A stretch of 64,000 bases of DNA. Source: Bemisia tabaci. Lineage: Eukaryota > Arthropoda > Insecta > Hemiptera > Aleyrodidae. The position numbers were made by a program, and so were the translations under genes. The notes under the pieces are model-generated. The model was not told the origin of the DNA. It was given only the letters and a program-made list of their open reading frames with translations, and made no database searches. Shown here piece by piece: positions 22,346 through 33,169 of the stretch (the first letter of the stretch is position 1; each line of letters opens with the position of its first letter). The DNA lies in contig NC_092797.1 in NCBI RefSeq assembly GCF_918797505.1, positions 2,886,288-2,950,287 on the forward strand. The letters are read 5' to 3'.

Positions 22346-23007
22346 GACTAAACAAACCCGTCGCAAGTTGTGTAAGTCTCGACGAAGTGCCCCAACTTTC
22401 ACCCCATTCCGAGCCGAGTTTATTAAAGAATCGCTGGAAGGCGGGGGTGGAAAACCGCCATTGTTGTCGGATAGTCCTAAAAGCCAGCATTTTCCCCCAT
22501 TTAACCGCATGTAAAATATTCACAGTGTAGCGTGCGACCTGGCAACGTTGGAAACCGCGGATTAAGAGCGGAAAAAAGCGGAATCTTGGCGGAGTTGGGA
22601 ATTGATGTGACAGTTAGAGACGGCGGCGAGATCACGAGCAGTTGTTATGACAATAAGTCGCTCTCCTGTCGTAAAGGCGTATCTCCATTTTGACGTGGGA
22701 CGTGAAACGTATTGGGTTAGAAGGATGAAAGGGTTGTTCTGAAATTGCAGATACGCTGTTATGTTAAGGAAGCGGGAATAATCCGAGAGAAAATGAGGCG
22801 CGAGTCGAGATCCTGTCGGATCCTCTTTGAGGGGTCCGTTTGCAGGAACTTCCCTTTGTCGAATCGGTCCGCAGTTTTGTAACATTTGTGGTTCTCTGGT
22901 GGATGCTTCTAGGAACAAATTTATTAAAATGTAGCGTTCTTTATACTAAAAACTCATAGAAAACGAAAAAAGTAAAGTTGGAAAATGGAATGCAGCTTTT
23001 AACAAAT
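22346..23007. other. GC-rich stretch, no gene assigned
   Basis: Open frames on both strands between 22299 and 22530 arise from the MITE plus the adjoining CpG-rich DNA and are mutually overlapping. I see no domain. A promoter is possible but not shown. Confidence 0.35.
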
Positions 23008-23106
23008 GGACGTATTTAAGCTAAAAGGAACCTATTATGTACCGTATTATGCTTATAAGCATAGAGTTTGCGTGTAACATAGTACCTTTTAGCATAAATA
23101 CGTCCA
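23008..23106. mobile_element. 99-bp hairpin MITE, TGGACGTATTTA termini
   Basis: TGGACGTATTTAAGCTAAAAG and its near-exact reverse complement CTTTTAGCATAAATACGTCCA enclose a short loop. It belongs to the TTGGACGTATTT group. Confidence 0.75.
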
Positions 23107-23286
23107 AATAAAAGTCGCTTTACCGCCCCCATTGCAATACACGAAGGATACATATTGATATTTCCTGCTTTTCCGATAACAGGTGTAAAGTTGCGTTTAC
23201 AATAAAAAAATCTAGAGTCCCTATTAAACTAAATCGAGACAATTTTTCAAAATTTCAATTTTTCTCGTCGCATCCTTTAAAGCTTC

Positions 23287-24800
23287 CAGGACTTTATGTC
23301 CACCTACCTTTCGTCCATTAAATAAATGGCCACCGCTATTTATGTCCACTAAACGTTAAATCCAGTCTTTATTAAGTCCACATGATTTAATGTCCAACCA
23401 TGAATATGTCCAGAATTGTCCAAATTGTGGACATATATGTTGTTATGTCCACATTTTTTTCTTCTCATTTAAATGACAGAAACCACCTCAGAAGTAAATG
23501 CATACTACTACTACCTTCATTCTTAAAAAACATTTCATTCATGAATCAAGTCATGAAAGAGAACAGACTCTAAGAGCAGATAAAAACATATGTTCATGTG
23601 TACACTGTACGGATATGATAAGATGAAAACCAAAGCGGGAACCTATGAAACACTCCAATGCCAAATTAAACATTTTTCAGTAACAGATGCAGTCAAAATT
23701 GAAAGTCCTCTTTAACTAGTTATTTCGTGCGCCTTCAATCTTGTAGGATACTGTGCAACGCCTCTGACGCGAAATAGTTGCTTAAAGCGTTGCGGCGCGG
23801 CAGGCAATCAGCGCAGAACGCGCACTGGCGCCTACAAACCTAACGGGATACTTCACGCGTTGCGCAATGCGTCAAGTATCCCGTTAGGTTTGTAGGCGCC
23901 AGTGCGCGTTCTGCGCTGCTAACACGCCGCTCCGCTCGTGTTAGGCTCTAATATTTAAACTCGCGGAGTCAGCGTTTTTCAACTCATGATTTTGAAATGT
24001 TTGCACTCTCTGCATTGATTATTCTCTTTTAAACTGATGAAAAAGAAATATGTACTACTGGAAAATATAATGTGTTTTTTGTAAATATAATAGTGGTTCC
24101 GTGTCAAATTTAATGATTTCCAAAGCATTCAATGTTTATTCTTTTATGTTTTGGGCTTTTACTGTGCTACAGCGTGGTGTAAGCGCAACCAAACGCTCAA
24201 AATTGGACGTATTTGACTCAAGGAGGTCGATGTTCAAATAAGTTAAAAACAAAAAATTGCGTGTTTCTTAGTTTTTTTCCTCTTTTATTAATTTTTGTAT
24301 AGTTTCTTTCATCGCAACTACGGCTCATTGAGATTCATATCGATGCCATTGCTTGGAAAAGATTTTACAAATATTTACCACGTTTTAAAAATGTAAATGT
24401 TTTTAAAATGAAGTAATCAATTTCATTAAAAAAAAGAATGTACATTTAAGGCATATTTTATATCGGAAATTTCAAGGATAGAAATGAAACCAAGTATTTA
24501 CCAAAGACAATTTGAAAAGATGAATCAAAAGAAGAAATTAACATTTCATTTAAAATATGAGTTACGATAACAACACCTCATTCTCTCTTAATTTTCTCAT
24601 TTCGATATTGTCAATATAATTTTACACACGGACTAAAATATGACGCTTGAATTTGATTTTAGTGGACTTTACATTTGTGGACTTAACTTAGTGGACGTTT
24701 AAGTAATGGACTGAACAATAGTGTGGGCTTTAGAACTGTGGACGTAAAAATTGTGGACGAAAAGTCTGTGGACGTAAAAAAAGTGGACATAAAATCCGTG
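23287..24800. mobile_element. 1.5-kb element with subterminal arrays of TGGACRTAAA words
   Basis: The ends CAGGACTTTATGTCCAC and GTGGACATAAAATCCGTG are inverted repeats. Inside the left end, GTCCA words recur about every 15-30 bases to about 23460. Inside the right end the reverse word TGGAC recurs about nine times between 24660 and 24795. Opposed subterminal arrays of a short motif are typical of transposase-binding sites in class II elements. No transposase frame remains. A fragment of another family is inserted at about 23729-24025. Confidence 0.65.
23729..24025 (-). mobile_element. Nested fragment of the 0.95-kb hairpin element family
   Basis: In reverse orientation this matches the middle of 55209-56171, including the 76-bp hairpin (about 23826-23901) that reads GGCGCCTACAAACCTAACGG and its complement. 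The neighbouring CGTTGCGGCGCGG and TTTTCAACTCATGATTTTG words also match. The family's outer TIRs are absent. Confidence 0.7.
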
Positions 24801-24949
24801 TACCTCTTTAAAACGTCATTACGTCAAAGTTTCATTCGATATTTTTAAGCATTTTAGTGGCAGAATGTGTGTGCTCTAGAAAACAAAGTTTCTTCAATCT
24901 AAAGTTCAGACTTTTTAAAATAAAATTCAAGGAAAAATATTATTGATCT

Positions 24950-25082
24950 ATTCGAATTTTTGCTTGAATCAAAAGGAAATCTGCTTAAAGTAAAAGGCTT
25001 GGCCCTCGATTCAAGCTAAATCCGACTGGAGCAAGAGCATTGTATCTTATCAAATTTTTTAAGCGTCTGGACTCTGGATCCA
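24950..25082. mobile_element. Decayed ACACTGG-family hairpin
   Basis: TTTTGCTTGAATCAAAAGG, GGCTTGGCCCTCGATTCAAG and TTAAGCGTCTGGACTC match the interior and right arm of 30891-31097 imperfectly. Confidence 0.45.
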
Positions 25083-26387
25083 ATACATTTTGTTTCCCTA
25101 TTTTATACGTGCGATTATTAATCCAAATGAAAATGCTAACTAGATAACACTACCACACGTAGTCTAATTACAAGAGTGCTCAACTATATTATGTTTATAT
25201 TTAAAGAAGAGAAAGAGTAACAAAAAACAGATCAGGTACACACAACTGGAAAAAAAAAAAAAAAAAAAAAAAAAAACTCGTCGCGGTTTAAAAAAAAATC
25301 TTAATGAAAGACGATTCTCTTATAAAGAAAAACCAATGCTCTACCGTGACGATGCTTCAGAGAATACATTCATCGAAAATGCTTGCAATCAAAACGCCTG
25401 CAATACATGCACACCACACGCAGCTCACGCGTATTGCATCCACTCCAATTGAAGGCGCTTCGTCGGCCGTCAATCCAATACGAGCACACGTACTTGCATT
25501 CACCATTCTATGCCGGATCCCGGTGGATTTTCGCCGTGACGTGGCCGTGGCGTCGGAAGGGCTCACCTGTCACGTGGCTCACAATGCGAGATGCACAGGT
25601 AATTAGCCCGGGTAAGCCGATCCGGAATGAAGCGGGGGAGCGAGGCGACGCAGTTGAGATTTCAGGGGGCGGAGCTCCAACTTCGTGTGAGCACTTAATT
25701 CGCACCAGATTGCACTGATAGGGGTGCGGGAGGGAGGGAGGGCGGGGGCGGGGGAATCGCCTCGCGCCCGTGTTGTCACCGGCGACTCGAAAAGGGAGGA
25801 GGAAGTCACACAGTGTTGCGAAACTGGGTGATTCGTCAGGGATAAGACGTGCAGGGATAAAGTTGGTTTTGAGAAAGATGTATTTGAAATTTTACTGCTC
25901 CCAAGACGCTCAAAGTACCTGTCAAATTTTTGAATGCGAACTGGTCAAAGAAAGCGTTAACCACTTAGGACTGGATTTTCAATTAAGCTACATAGGCTAG
26001 AGCGCAACCCTCTGATAGGCGCAAAATGTTTGAGATTTCGTTCCAAAATGTCAGTACCTGTGTAATAAAAATACATTCCTCGTATCTTCTGTCACTTTCA
26101 AGTCTAAATCCAGTTTTCTCAGGCGTTTATATTTTTTTGCAAGGGGTACCATCAAAATTTTTAAAGACATGCTTTTCTAAAGGTGGATTTTAAACATTCT
26201 CCGCGTCATCCTACACACCTATCAGCCTCCTTTCCGGGGAGGGGGGGGCTGGGATATCCACTCACCTCCTGCCCCCATTTACAGCATTTACATTACGGGT
26301 GCCATGGGTTCCAACCACAGTTCAGCCTAGAGCGTTAAAAGTGTAGATTCAGCCCTGGATACGTTACAGAATACTTGAACACCATCA
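25083..26387. other. GC-rich island with G-quadruplex-like run; no gene assigned
   Basis: After an A run at about 25250-25277, a CpG-rich island spans roughly 25500-25830. Bases 25728-25754 are a run of G tracts (GGGAGGGAGGGAGGGCGGGG) that could form a quadruplex. Overlapping frames on both strands reflect base composition. The island could be a promoter, but no TATA or initiator element is clear. Confidence 0.4.
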
Positions 26388-26642
26388 CTGCCGTGCTAAG
26401 AGAACACGTCGTATGAACATTCAAGAGTTGGCAAATTTACTCCGAAAAAAATATTATTTTTGAGGAATATTATGAATATTTTTCCTTGAAATTTTCAGGG
26501 ACTTTATACGTAAAGTCGCTTAAAAAATTATATGAAAATTTGGGAAGAAAACATTCTTATAGTCACTGCGAAATTTAAGTTTTATCAAAGGAAAGTTGGC
26601 AACGCCAGAAGGTTCATACGACGTTCTTCCTTAACACGGCAG
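26388..26642. mobile_element. CTGCCGTGC-family foldback MITE, complete copy
   Basis: This 255-bp copy starts CTGCCGTGCTAAGAGAACA and ends TTCCTTAACACGGCAG, with the usual GTTGGCAAATTTAC and GGCAACGCCAGAAGG words. The flanks ATCA and AGCA match at three of four bases. Confidence 0.78.
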
Positions 26643-28008
26643 AGCAGGTATATCAATTTTCCGGAGCGGCAACGCAGGGTAAAAGTTTATAAAGTAATTT
26701 ATACGCGTTTAAACCTCAAGTCCGGAAACTATTTTCAGTATAACATTTTATCGAGCCCGGAAATTGTAAGACCCTTCAACAGCTGGTGCTCAATGCTCAT
26801 TGCGCCCAACCTGTGAGGTCGCGCCAACGGAAGGCCCTCTCTCTCGCACCCCTATCGGCTCTCTGTCCGTTCTCCTCCTTTCCTTTTCTATCTTGTGCAG
26901 CGCGCGTTCCTGTAGGGACGATGCTAGGAGATAACCTTGAAAATATAAAACCCAAGTGACCTACATTGACCATTGATTCGGACCTTATTTTTAGAGTTAC
27001 TTGAAAGAGGTAGTATCGCCATAAGGATACGGCTTTTGATTGGCTCCTCCATCTGCAGCTTTATAGAGCTTTTAGGACCAATAAATGGCGGACACTGTAA
27101 GTAAATGTGAGTACAAAAAAACTTAAGATGTGCGATAGATATATTTGCGTATCTCATCGGGAACTTTACTCATATGCATTACTCTTGCTCAGATGCATAA
27201 ATTAAGGATCGGTAACGTTGTGGTACATTTGAAACCAATCAATACATACTTCAGAAAATTGACAATGACACGATAAAAATCTATAATAGGTTATCTTATC
27301 GACCCAATATGCGACCCTGAAATAAAAGAGAAAGAAAAAGAGCACCCTCAATCAGTATCACATGCAACGATCACTAAATGAATTGCAATTAAACGCCTTG
27401 ATGCAACTATTCGGGCTCAACGGATGTCCGTGTTGCATATGTTCAAAACTGAAGGCGTTCTGGCTTTTCAGGCATTCACCGCTTCACCCATGCCGCGGCA
27501 GCGGGCTACATCGAGAGGATTTGCGCTGCCGAACAGCCATCACACAAATATTCATTAAACTTTTAAGCTTGTTTATTTTTTGGACAGAGACTAGTTAATA
27601 TCACGTAATTAAAAAATATTGTTACATTGCAATCAAATTTCCAAGATAGATAAAGTTGATCCTGATTCCTTTTCTCAAGTTTCAAGGGCTCCCATTTGCG
27701 CAACGGACTCCTACTTTCATCACGTCAAAAGCGCAAATCTTCATTCGCTTTTTTGGGGTACTTACGCTTGTAGACCTTTGCGCATTTGGAATTTTACAAG
27801 AACTGTACAGCTCCATGCCCATGGCTGTCCGGGCTCACATGTCTATTACGTCACACTGAACTTTATTCCTCTCTTAAAAATGAACACTAAAATGTGAATC
27901 CCAACTCCTTTAAACACCAAGCTATCATGCAAACATAGCAGGCAGCAAATCAAAATCAAGGCAAAGCGAAACAACAAAACGCGAAATGCAAGGAAAACAG
28001 CGCAAAAC
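26643..28008. other. No supported gene, 1.4 kb
   Basis: This contains an inverted pair of the CGCCTT array unit near 27390-27465 (AACGCCTTGATGCAAC against TTGCATATG...GAAGGCGTT). Several overlapping open frames (27362-27897) have no domain. A minus-strand hydrophobic frame at 27846-28049 runs into the adjacent MITE and is judged accidental. Confidence 0.35.
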
Positions 28009-28172
28009 CAGCGGCGAGGCGTGAATGATCGATAATCGATACGTCCCAATTGGAAGCCATGGTAAAGAATCGATTATTAAGGTGTTCGCTGCGAACATCC
28101 TGTTCATCGATCCTTTTCCATAGGTTTAAATGGCAGATCAATCGATACATCGCAGAGCACGCCACGCCACCG
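28009..28172. mobile_element. hAT-type 164-bp MITE, perfect 8-bp target duplication
   Basis: Starts CAGCGGCGAGGCGTG and ends CACGCCACGCCACCG. CGCAAAAC is duplicated exactly on both sides (28001-28008 and 28173-28180). The internal words are as in the 14837 copy. Confidence 0.92.
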
Positions 28173-28519
28173 CGCAAAACATCCCGTCGGCAAGCTGAGC
28201 AGATAAAGCGAAATTTGAAAATCTTACCAAGGTACGTTCTATGCTTGGCATTGCTCGTTAAAGTCACAAGCGGGTCTGGTGTTGAGGATAGAGGCCCTGC
28301 ACCACAAAGAGAAGAACAAAAATACAAACAAACTCAACACAACGGCACAAAAAGCAGCTTTTGAGTTATGTCAAACGAACACACAAGTAAAGAGGGGGTC
28401 CCTGGAGACCCGCAGATCGGAAAGCGAAGTTCAAGGGACGAAATTAAAGCTTCGGTCACGGCGGGTGAAAATAAATCTTGCATGACGGACAAACAAACAG
28501 TAGCGTGTTTCGTCGACTT

Positions 28520-28648
28520 TCGATATTACCCCATTTGTAACTATGGTAAAGAATCGATTATGTTGGCACACCCTGATAATCGATCTTTTTTCACAAGTTT
28601 AAATGGAGGATCAATTGATGGATCGCATAAGGCACAACACACCACTGC
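28520..28648. mobile_element. Decayed hAT-type MITE copy
   Basis: CTATGGTAAAGAATCGATTA, CACCCTGATAATCGATC and TTTAAATGGAGGATCAATTG match the family interior, but the termini are eroded and part of the central palindrome is deleted. Confidence 0.6.
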
Positions 28649-28787
28649 AAACAAATTAAAGGCGCCCGCGTAAAAGCGAACATAGCGGGTGGACTTAAAC
28701 CGCCAATTACAGGCTGCCTCGATTGTTTGAGTCCTCATACCTTTATTATTCGAACAATCATCAGGAGTGACATGTGCGCTACACTGC

Positions 28788-28870
28788 ACGCTAGGGAAAA
28801 ACGACGTATAATCACCTCTGCCTAATTTCGACCCATAAATCATGAATTTTCTGGATGGTTTTTATAATCA
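28788..28870 (+). mobile_element. CTGCCGTGC-family left-end remnant
   Basis: GCTAGGGAAAAACGACGTAT and ATCATGAATTTTCTGG resemble the left arm. The match is weak. Confidence 0.35.
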
Positions 28871-28908
28871 ATTTTTGTATCAGAAATATCGTAGATACTG
28901 AAACAATT

Positions 28909-29171
28909 ATATCGATGGCTAAAGTGTGACATCGTGTATCTACACTGCGGTGTTTTAAAATTTCCGCTCTTAGTTTATTTTTTTGAAGAGGAGCAAGTCA
29001 ATTTTATAGCATGTAATTTATGCAGAATATTCGAGTGACAGAAAACAAAAATAAAGGAGGTTTTAAAAAAATTACGTTGACTACAGTTTTCCGGGGAAAA
29101 AATAAAGCATGACTGGAAGTTTACAATGTTGCAAATGAAGATACGTGGTATCGCACTTCAGCCGTCGATAT
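28909..29171. mobile_element. ATATCGACGG-family MITE
   Basis: ATATCGATGGCTAAAGTGTG and CGCACTTCAGCCGTCGATAT are inverted termini. The interior has TTTGAAGAGGAGCAA and AATAAAGCATGACTGGAAG, shared with 32043-32303. Confidence 0.65.
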
Positions 29172-30648
29172 ACCGCATGTATCTACAAATGTACAAACTT
29201 TGTATTTACATTTTCGCTTTTTTTAAACAAACTTGTATAGAAAAAATATCGGAGGTACAACGAGAGCTACAATTGTAATAGTTTGTGATATTCAAATCTA
29301 TAAGTTGGAGCACAACTCCAATAAGTTTACTGTGCAAAACCAATAAGTTTGTGTGCAACACCAAATTTGGTTAGCTGAGTCGAAATCCGCTAACCTTTTT
29401 GTCCAGTATACGTTCAATCCTAGAGTGCCTGTGTACGGGAGAGTATGGCCATCTCAATCCTTTTACTACAGAAAAAGTGTGCCGCTCTCTGATTGGTCGG
29501 CTATCATGGAGCCTTAAAGTTGCCCCAACGCAAACAAACAAGATGTTGACAAAGTTCTACAAAGTTCTAGACGTGATTTTGGATGTGGTGGACATTTTTT
29601 AATATCCAACTTCTAACTTGAGTTCGGATCGAACTTAGATGAATATGTATGCCAAAAATTAATCTTTGAGTATGATTATCACTCATTTCTCAGCCAATAA
29701 TACGTGTCCCTCTAGGTCGGGTTTGTTTACATTGGTCCTAACTTTAGAACTCCATGTAACTCCATAGAACTGATGAACCAATCAGAGAGCGGCACAGAGA
29801 TGGCGATACTCTCCCTTATACATGTATTCTATTCAATCCCACCTATCTCATCCCTTCTATGCGCACAGGATTAAACGTTTTACTCTCACAATGAGCTTCC
29901 TTCCTATCATCATAATTATCATTTTTGACAGTTTAATACCACAGTAAAAACGATTACGTCACACAATTAACAGTTCAATTCGAGAAAATGTGAGGATAAC
30001 TGAAGGAATGCTCAAGGAGGGTCGTTGGGTTTCCTCATCGACACGGGGCACGTATGCTATAACCCTTAAAAGGTTCATCAAAAGCGGGGGTGGAGGGCAA
30101 TGAGGGCTTACTGACTGGGATTAAAATGAATCCATGATGAAGCGTCGTTGAGTTTTAATGACTTCACAGGATCGGGCGGGCGATGACAATAATAAAGCGA
30201 AATAACATTAAAGCGGTTTAGCGCGCGCAAAAATCAACTTCCAGCGTTAGTCTCGACCAAACTTGAGCAAAACGGATTAATAAGCGGGCAAATCTGCTCA
30301 CAAGTCGCCATCTAATAAAACAAAATGATAATAAATTCAATTCCCTGTCCTTTTCAGCGAGGATTAAACAGAGCGTGATTTGATGGGGCTCCGCAGGAAC
30401 TTCAACCCTACGCTCTAATTTATTCCGGGCGATAAAAATTGGACCACGTTCTGCAATAAGGAACTAATATTTCAGGCACATTCTGAAAGCAACGCATGTG
30501 CTCTTCATGTTCCTATGCAGACAATTTATTATTATTTTTCCTCTACTCTTTTACCCATTATTCTTCCTCCTCCTTTCCCACTTTTTGTAGATAGGTGCTT
30601 TTTCGGATGAACCAGAAACGGTAGTTCCTCATTGCAAAATCTTCTCCC
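29172..30648. other. No supported gene, 1.5 kb
   Basis: No recognised repeat or coding sequence. A TCTGATTGGTCGGCTAT word at about 29489 recurs in reverse near 29773 (ACCAATCAGAGAGCGGCAC), suggesting an old foldback of about 300 bp between them. Confidence 0.35.
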
Positions 30649-30794
30649 ATTTGACTGCATTTTGTAATGAAGAACCAAAATTTCCGACTCATACTTAAAA
30701 ACACCTGTCTACATAGGATAACTAATGGCACATGTAATGTTTTTAAAATTAGCCAGAAATTGTGGTTTCTAGTTGCAAAATGTAGTCCAATTGT
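30649..30794. mobile_element. Hairpin MITE, ATTGGACTACATTTTGCAA family
   Basis: TTGACTGCATTTTGTAATG on the left mirrors GTTGCAAAATGTAGTCCAA on the right, and AACCAAAATTTCCGACTC mirrors AGCCAGAAATTGTGG. Related hairpins are at 46386-46692, 48289-48435 and 63352-63643, with solo ends near 35090, 39500 and 41830. Confidence 0.65.
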
Positions 30795-30890
30795 TCCAGC
30801 CTCTGCATTCTGCGTCGTCGGCTTTCTATTGGATATTATGATATTTTGGGTAGGAAGCTTGTAGCTTTAAAAGGAACATATTATCCTAAA

Positions 30891-31097
30891 AACACTGGAA
30901 AGAATAGTCACTTGAATGTCGAGTCCAGACTCTTAAAAACATTGACAAGAAAAAATACTCTTGATTCAACTGGATTTTTGCTTAAATTAAGAGGCTTGGC
31001 TCTCAATTCAAGCAAAAATCCGACTGAATCAAGAGTATTTTTTCTTGTCAATGTTTTTAAGAGTCTGGACTCTAGACTCAGGCGACTTTTTTCCAGT
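30891..31097. mobile_element. ACACTGG-family MITE with very tight hairpin
   Basis: The termini AACACTGGAAAGAA and TTTTTTCCAGTT enclose two arms of about 75 bp that pair almost perfectly around a loop of a few bases near 31000. It is the strongest short hairpin in the window. Confidence 0.72.
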
Positions 31098-31254
31098 TAA
31101 AATTTTAAATAATTTTTTTAATAGACCTTGTTTCCGTGAACTAATTTCTCGCATCGAGCCCAAAATTATATCATTTAAAATCCTTGAATGGAAGAATTTT
31201 GGTGACGTCCGAATGTTTATGCTCCGTTTCTCTTACTGACGATTCTTGCAAAAA

Positions 31255-31375
31255 AATTGGCAGCCTCTTTTATTTAAATGTATATAAAAAAAATCGACTC
31301 TAAATGAGATTAGGCTGCCTCACCTAGCATCGATATTTATTATGAATTTAAACAGTGCTGTCAGCTTGCCACTAG
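31255..31375. mobile_element. ATCGAT/TTTAAAT-type MITE remnant
   Basis: AAATTGGCAGCCTC and TATTTAAATG on the left face GAATTTAAACAGTGCTGTCAG on the right, with an ATCGA word in each half. It resembles the remnant at 19920-20010. Confidence 0.4.
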
Positions 31376-31772
31376 TTTTTCCTTAGGATCGGGGACAATG
31401 CTCCATCGGGCAGAGTGCGTGTCGCCTCGCTTACCGTCCCCTCTGATCAAAGGAATCCTATTCTATTCTCCCGCGCCGAGACGGACCACCCTTCCAAGTC
31501 AAAACAACGCACGTTACAAGGGTATCCGCGGCACATGCGGGGTTCTTCCCGAGCACGGCGGAGGGTTGGGGTAGGACCCGGGCGCTGACCGGAAATGGCT
31601 GGCGTGTGAGTTATGACGTAGTCGCGATCCGGAGCAGTTGGGCCCCGCTTCCTTTTCCGGCCAAGATTATGCTCAAATAATGGACGCTTCCTTCTCACAT
31701 CTTCATTCATCGCTCGGTGTCGCCGCCCAAGCTGCCACGGATTTACGTCCCAGTCCGAAACCATACCTCGTC
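31376..31772. other. CpG-rich stretch, no gene assigned
   Basis: A 105-codon minus-strand frame (31447-31764) lies in CpG-rich DNA. It is very rich in Arg and Pro, which follows from composition, and shows no domain. The island might be regulatory. Confidence 0.3.
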
Positions 31773-31885
31773 GCCCCTCTGACGCAAGGGCGTATCTCGA
31801 TGTCTGCGTGAACCCTGTTTTGCATATGGATCCATTATTTTTGGGGTTTAAGCGGGAATTGAGCTACGCCCTTACCTCAGAGGGC
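31773..31885. mobile_element. Hairpin MITE, GCCCCTCTGACGCAAGG termini
   Basis: GCCCCTCTGACGCAAGGGCG on the left mirrors TACGCCCTTACCTCAGAGGGC on the right. GTCTGCGTGAACCC mirrors GGGTTTAAGCGGG. A half copy is at 35004-35092. Confidence 0.68.
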
Positions 31886-32042
31886 CGACGATCTGACGGG
31901 CCAACTTGCCGGATTTTCAGAAGAGTTAGTTTCAATATGACTGGCAAGTCTTCTTGTGCCAGTTTAGTATTTCCAAAACGTCTTTAAAAGCGTCTTGCGG
32001 GGTGATTATTGAAATCGATAGACAAAGCTATAGGTACAGAAG

Positions 32043-32303
32043 ATATCGACGGTGAAAGTCGGCAATCACATAACTCGTTTGCGGTGTCTGAAAATCTCCG
32101 CCTCTACGTCATTTTTTTAAAGGAGAACAAATTGATATTATTTCTTGAAGTTTTTGCAGAATTTTCTTCGCATTGAGAAGAAAAATCATGACAGTTTTAA
32201 AGAATTGCCGTTGAGTAGTTTTCCATTTAAAAAATAAAGTATGACAGGAAGTCTGCGACGTCGCAAACCGAGTTATGTGATTGCCGACTTTCACCGTCGA
32301 TAT
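32043..32303. mobile_element. 261-bp MITE with about 42-bp near-perfect TIRs
   Basis: ATATCGACGGTGAAAGTCGG and its exact complement form the outer ends, and the pairing continues through CAATCACATAACTCGTTTGCG. The interior is AT-rich. The ends show less decay than in its relatives (28909-29171, 9885-10045, 49545-49768), suggesting a younger insertion. Confidence 0.8.
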
Positions 32304-32973
32304 GTAGCGATCCTATTGGTGGAAGCTGGTGGTTATTGCAATAGACGAATGAGATACGTAAAGGAATAACCAACGGCAACCCAAGAGAGACCCTATGGTT
32401 CGTATTTTCTCCCGTAAGTCTATAAGAACCATCCATTTCAACCAACATGCTCGCTGCATTTTCCCCGTGTCTTCTTTATCTTTCGTTTTATCTATCAATT
32501 TCAGTTATTAGCTCGTAGATTCGAGTGTATCATACCACCATCTTGAAACTTCATCGTGTGTGTATGAATGAATTAGATCGTGCACCATAATACAACAGTG
32601 TAGAGGAGGTTGTCAATTTATAGGTGAAAATCCGGGGTATCAATAGGCTTATTCCGTGGGTATCATTTTTAATCCGGTACAAATCGGGTGAATCTGTGCT
32701 TGTCAGTGATACCTCAGCGTTGAAGAGGTGAGTCAGAAACGACTTGAAGTTCACCAAAACTATGCTCGTGCAGATCACTGTTTAAAATGAAAGGCTTCAG
32801 TGGCACAAGTGCTGGTGATGGATTAAATCCTTTGATGATCCATTGGACAAAGGATAGATTTTCATCACATTTATTGCACGTGCAATTTTTTTTTTATTTT
32901 TTACTTTTAACAGGACAAGCTTGTTAAAAGTTAAGACGAGCCACTCATCGAAAAAGACGGGCTACTCCGTTTT

Positions 32974-33169
32974 TCAGACGAAAAAACGTAAGGACAATGC
33001 AACGTTGCAAAATGTAACTCACATATCTTATGTCTACCGAGAATCAGTTGGGCGCGCAAAAAACTAGAACAATTTTGTGCAGAAATTATGCAGTTGTATT
33101 TTTGTAAAAAAAATAGAACTTCGAGCCAATTGTGTGATCTCGGAACGAAGCTTCGTTTCTTCGTCTGGG
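32974..33169. mobile_element. MITE with CAGACGAAAAAACGTA termini
   Basis: CAGACGAAAAAACGTAAGG on the left mirrors AAGCTTCGTTTCTTCGTCTG on the right, with GCAACGTTGCAAAATGTAAC inside. It belongs with 13687-13921. Confidence 0.6.

Noticed and set aside
27846..28049. Hydrophobic minus-strand frame considered as the membrane anchor exon of the Ig gene
   Set aside because: The frame starts inside a hAT MITE and no phase-1 acceptor is present.
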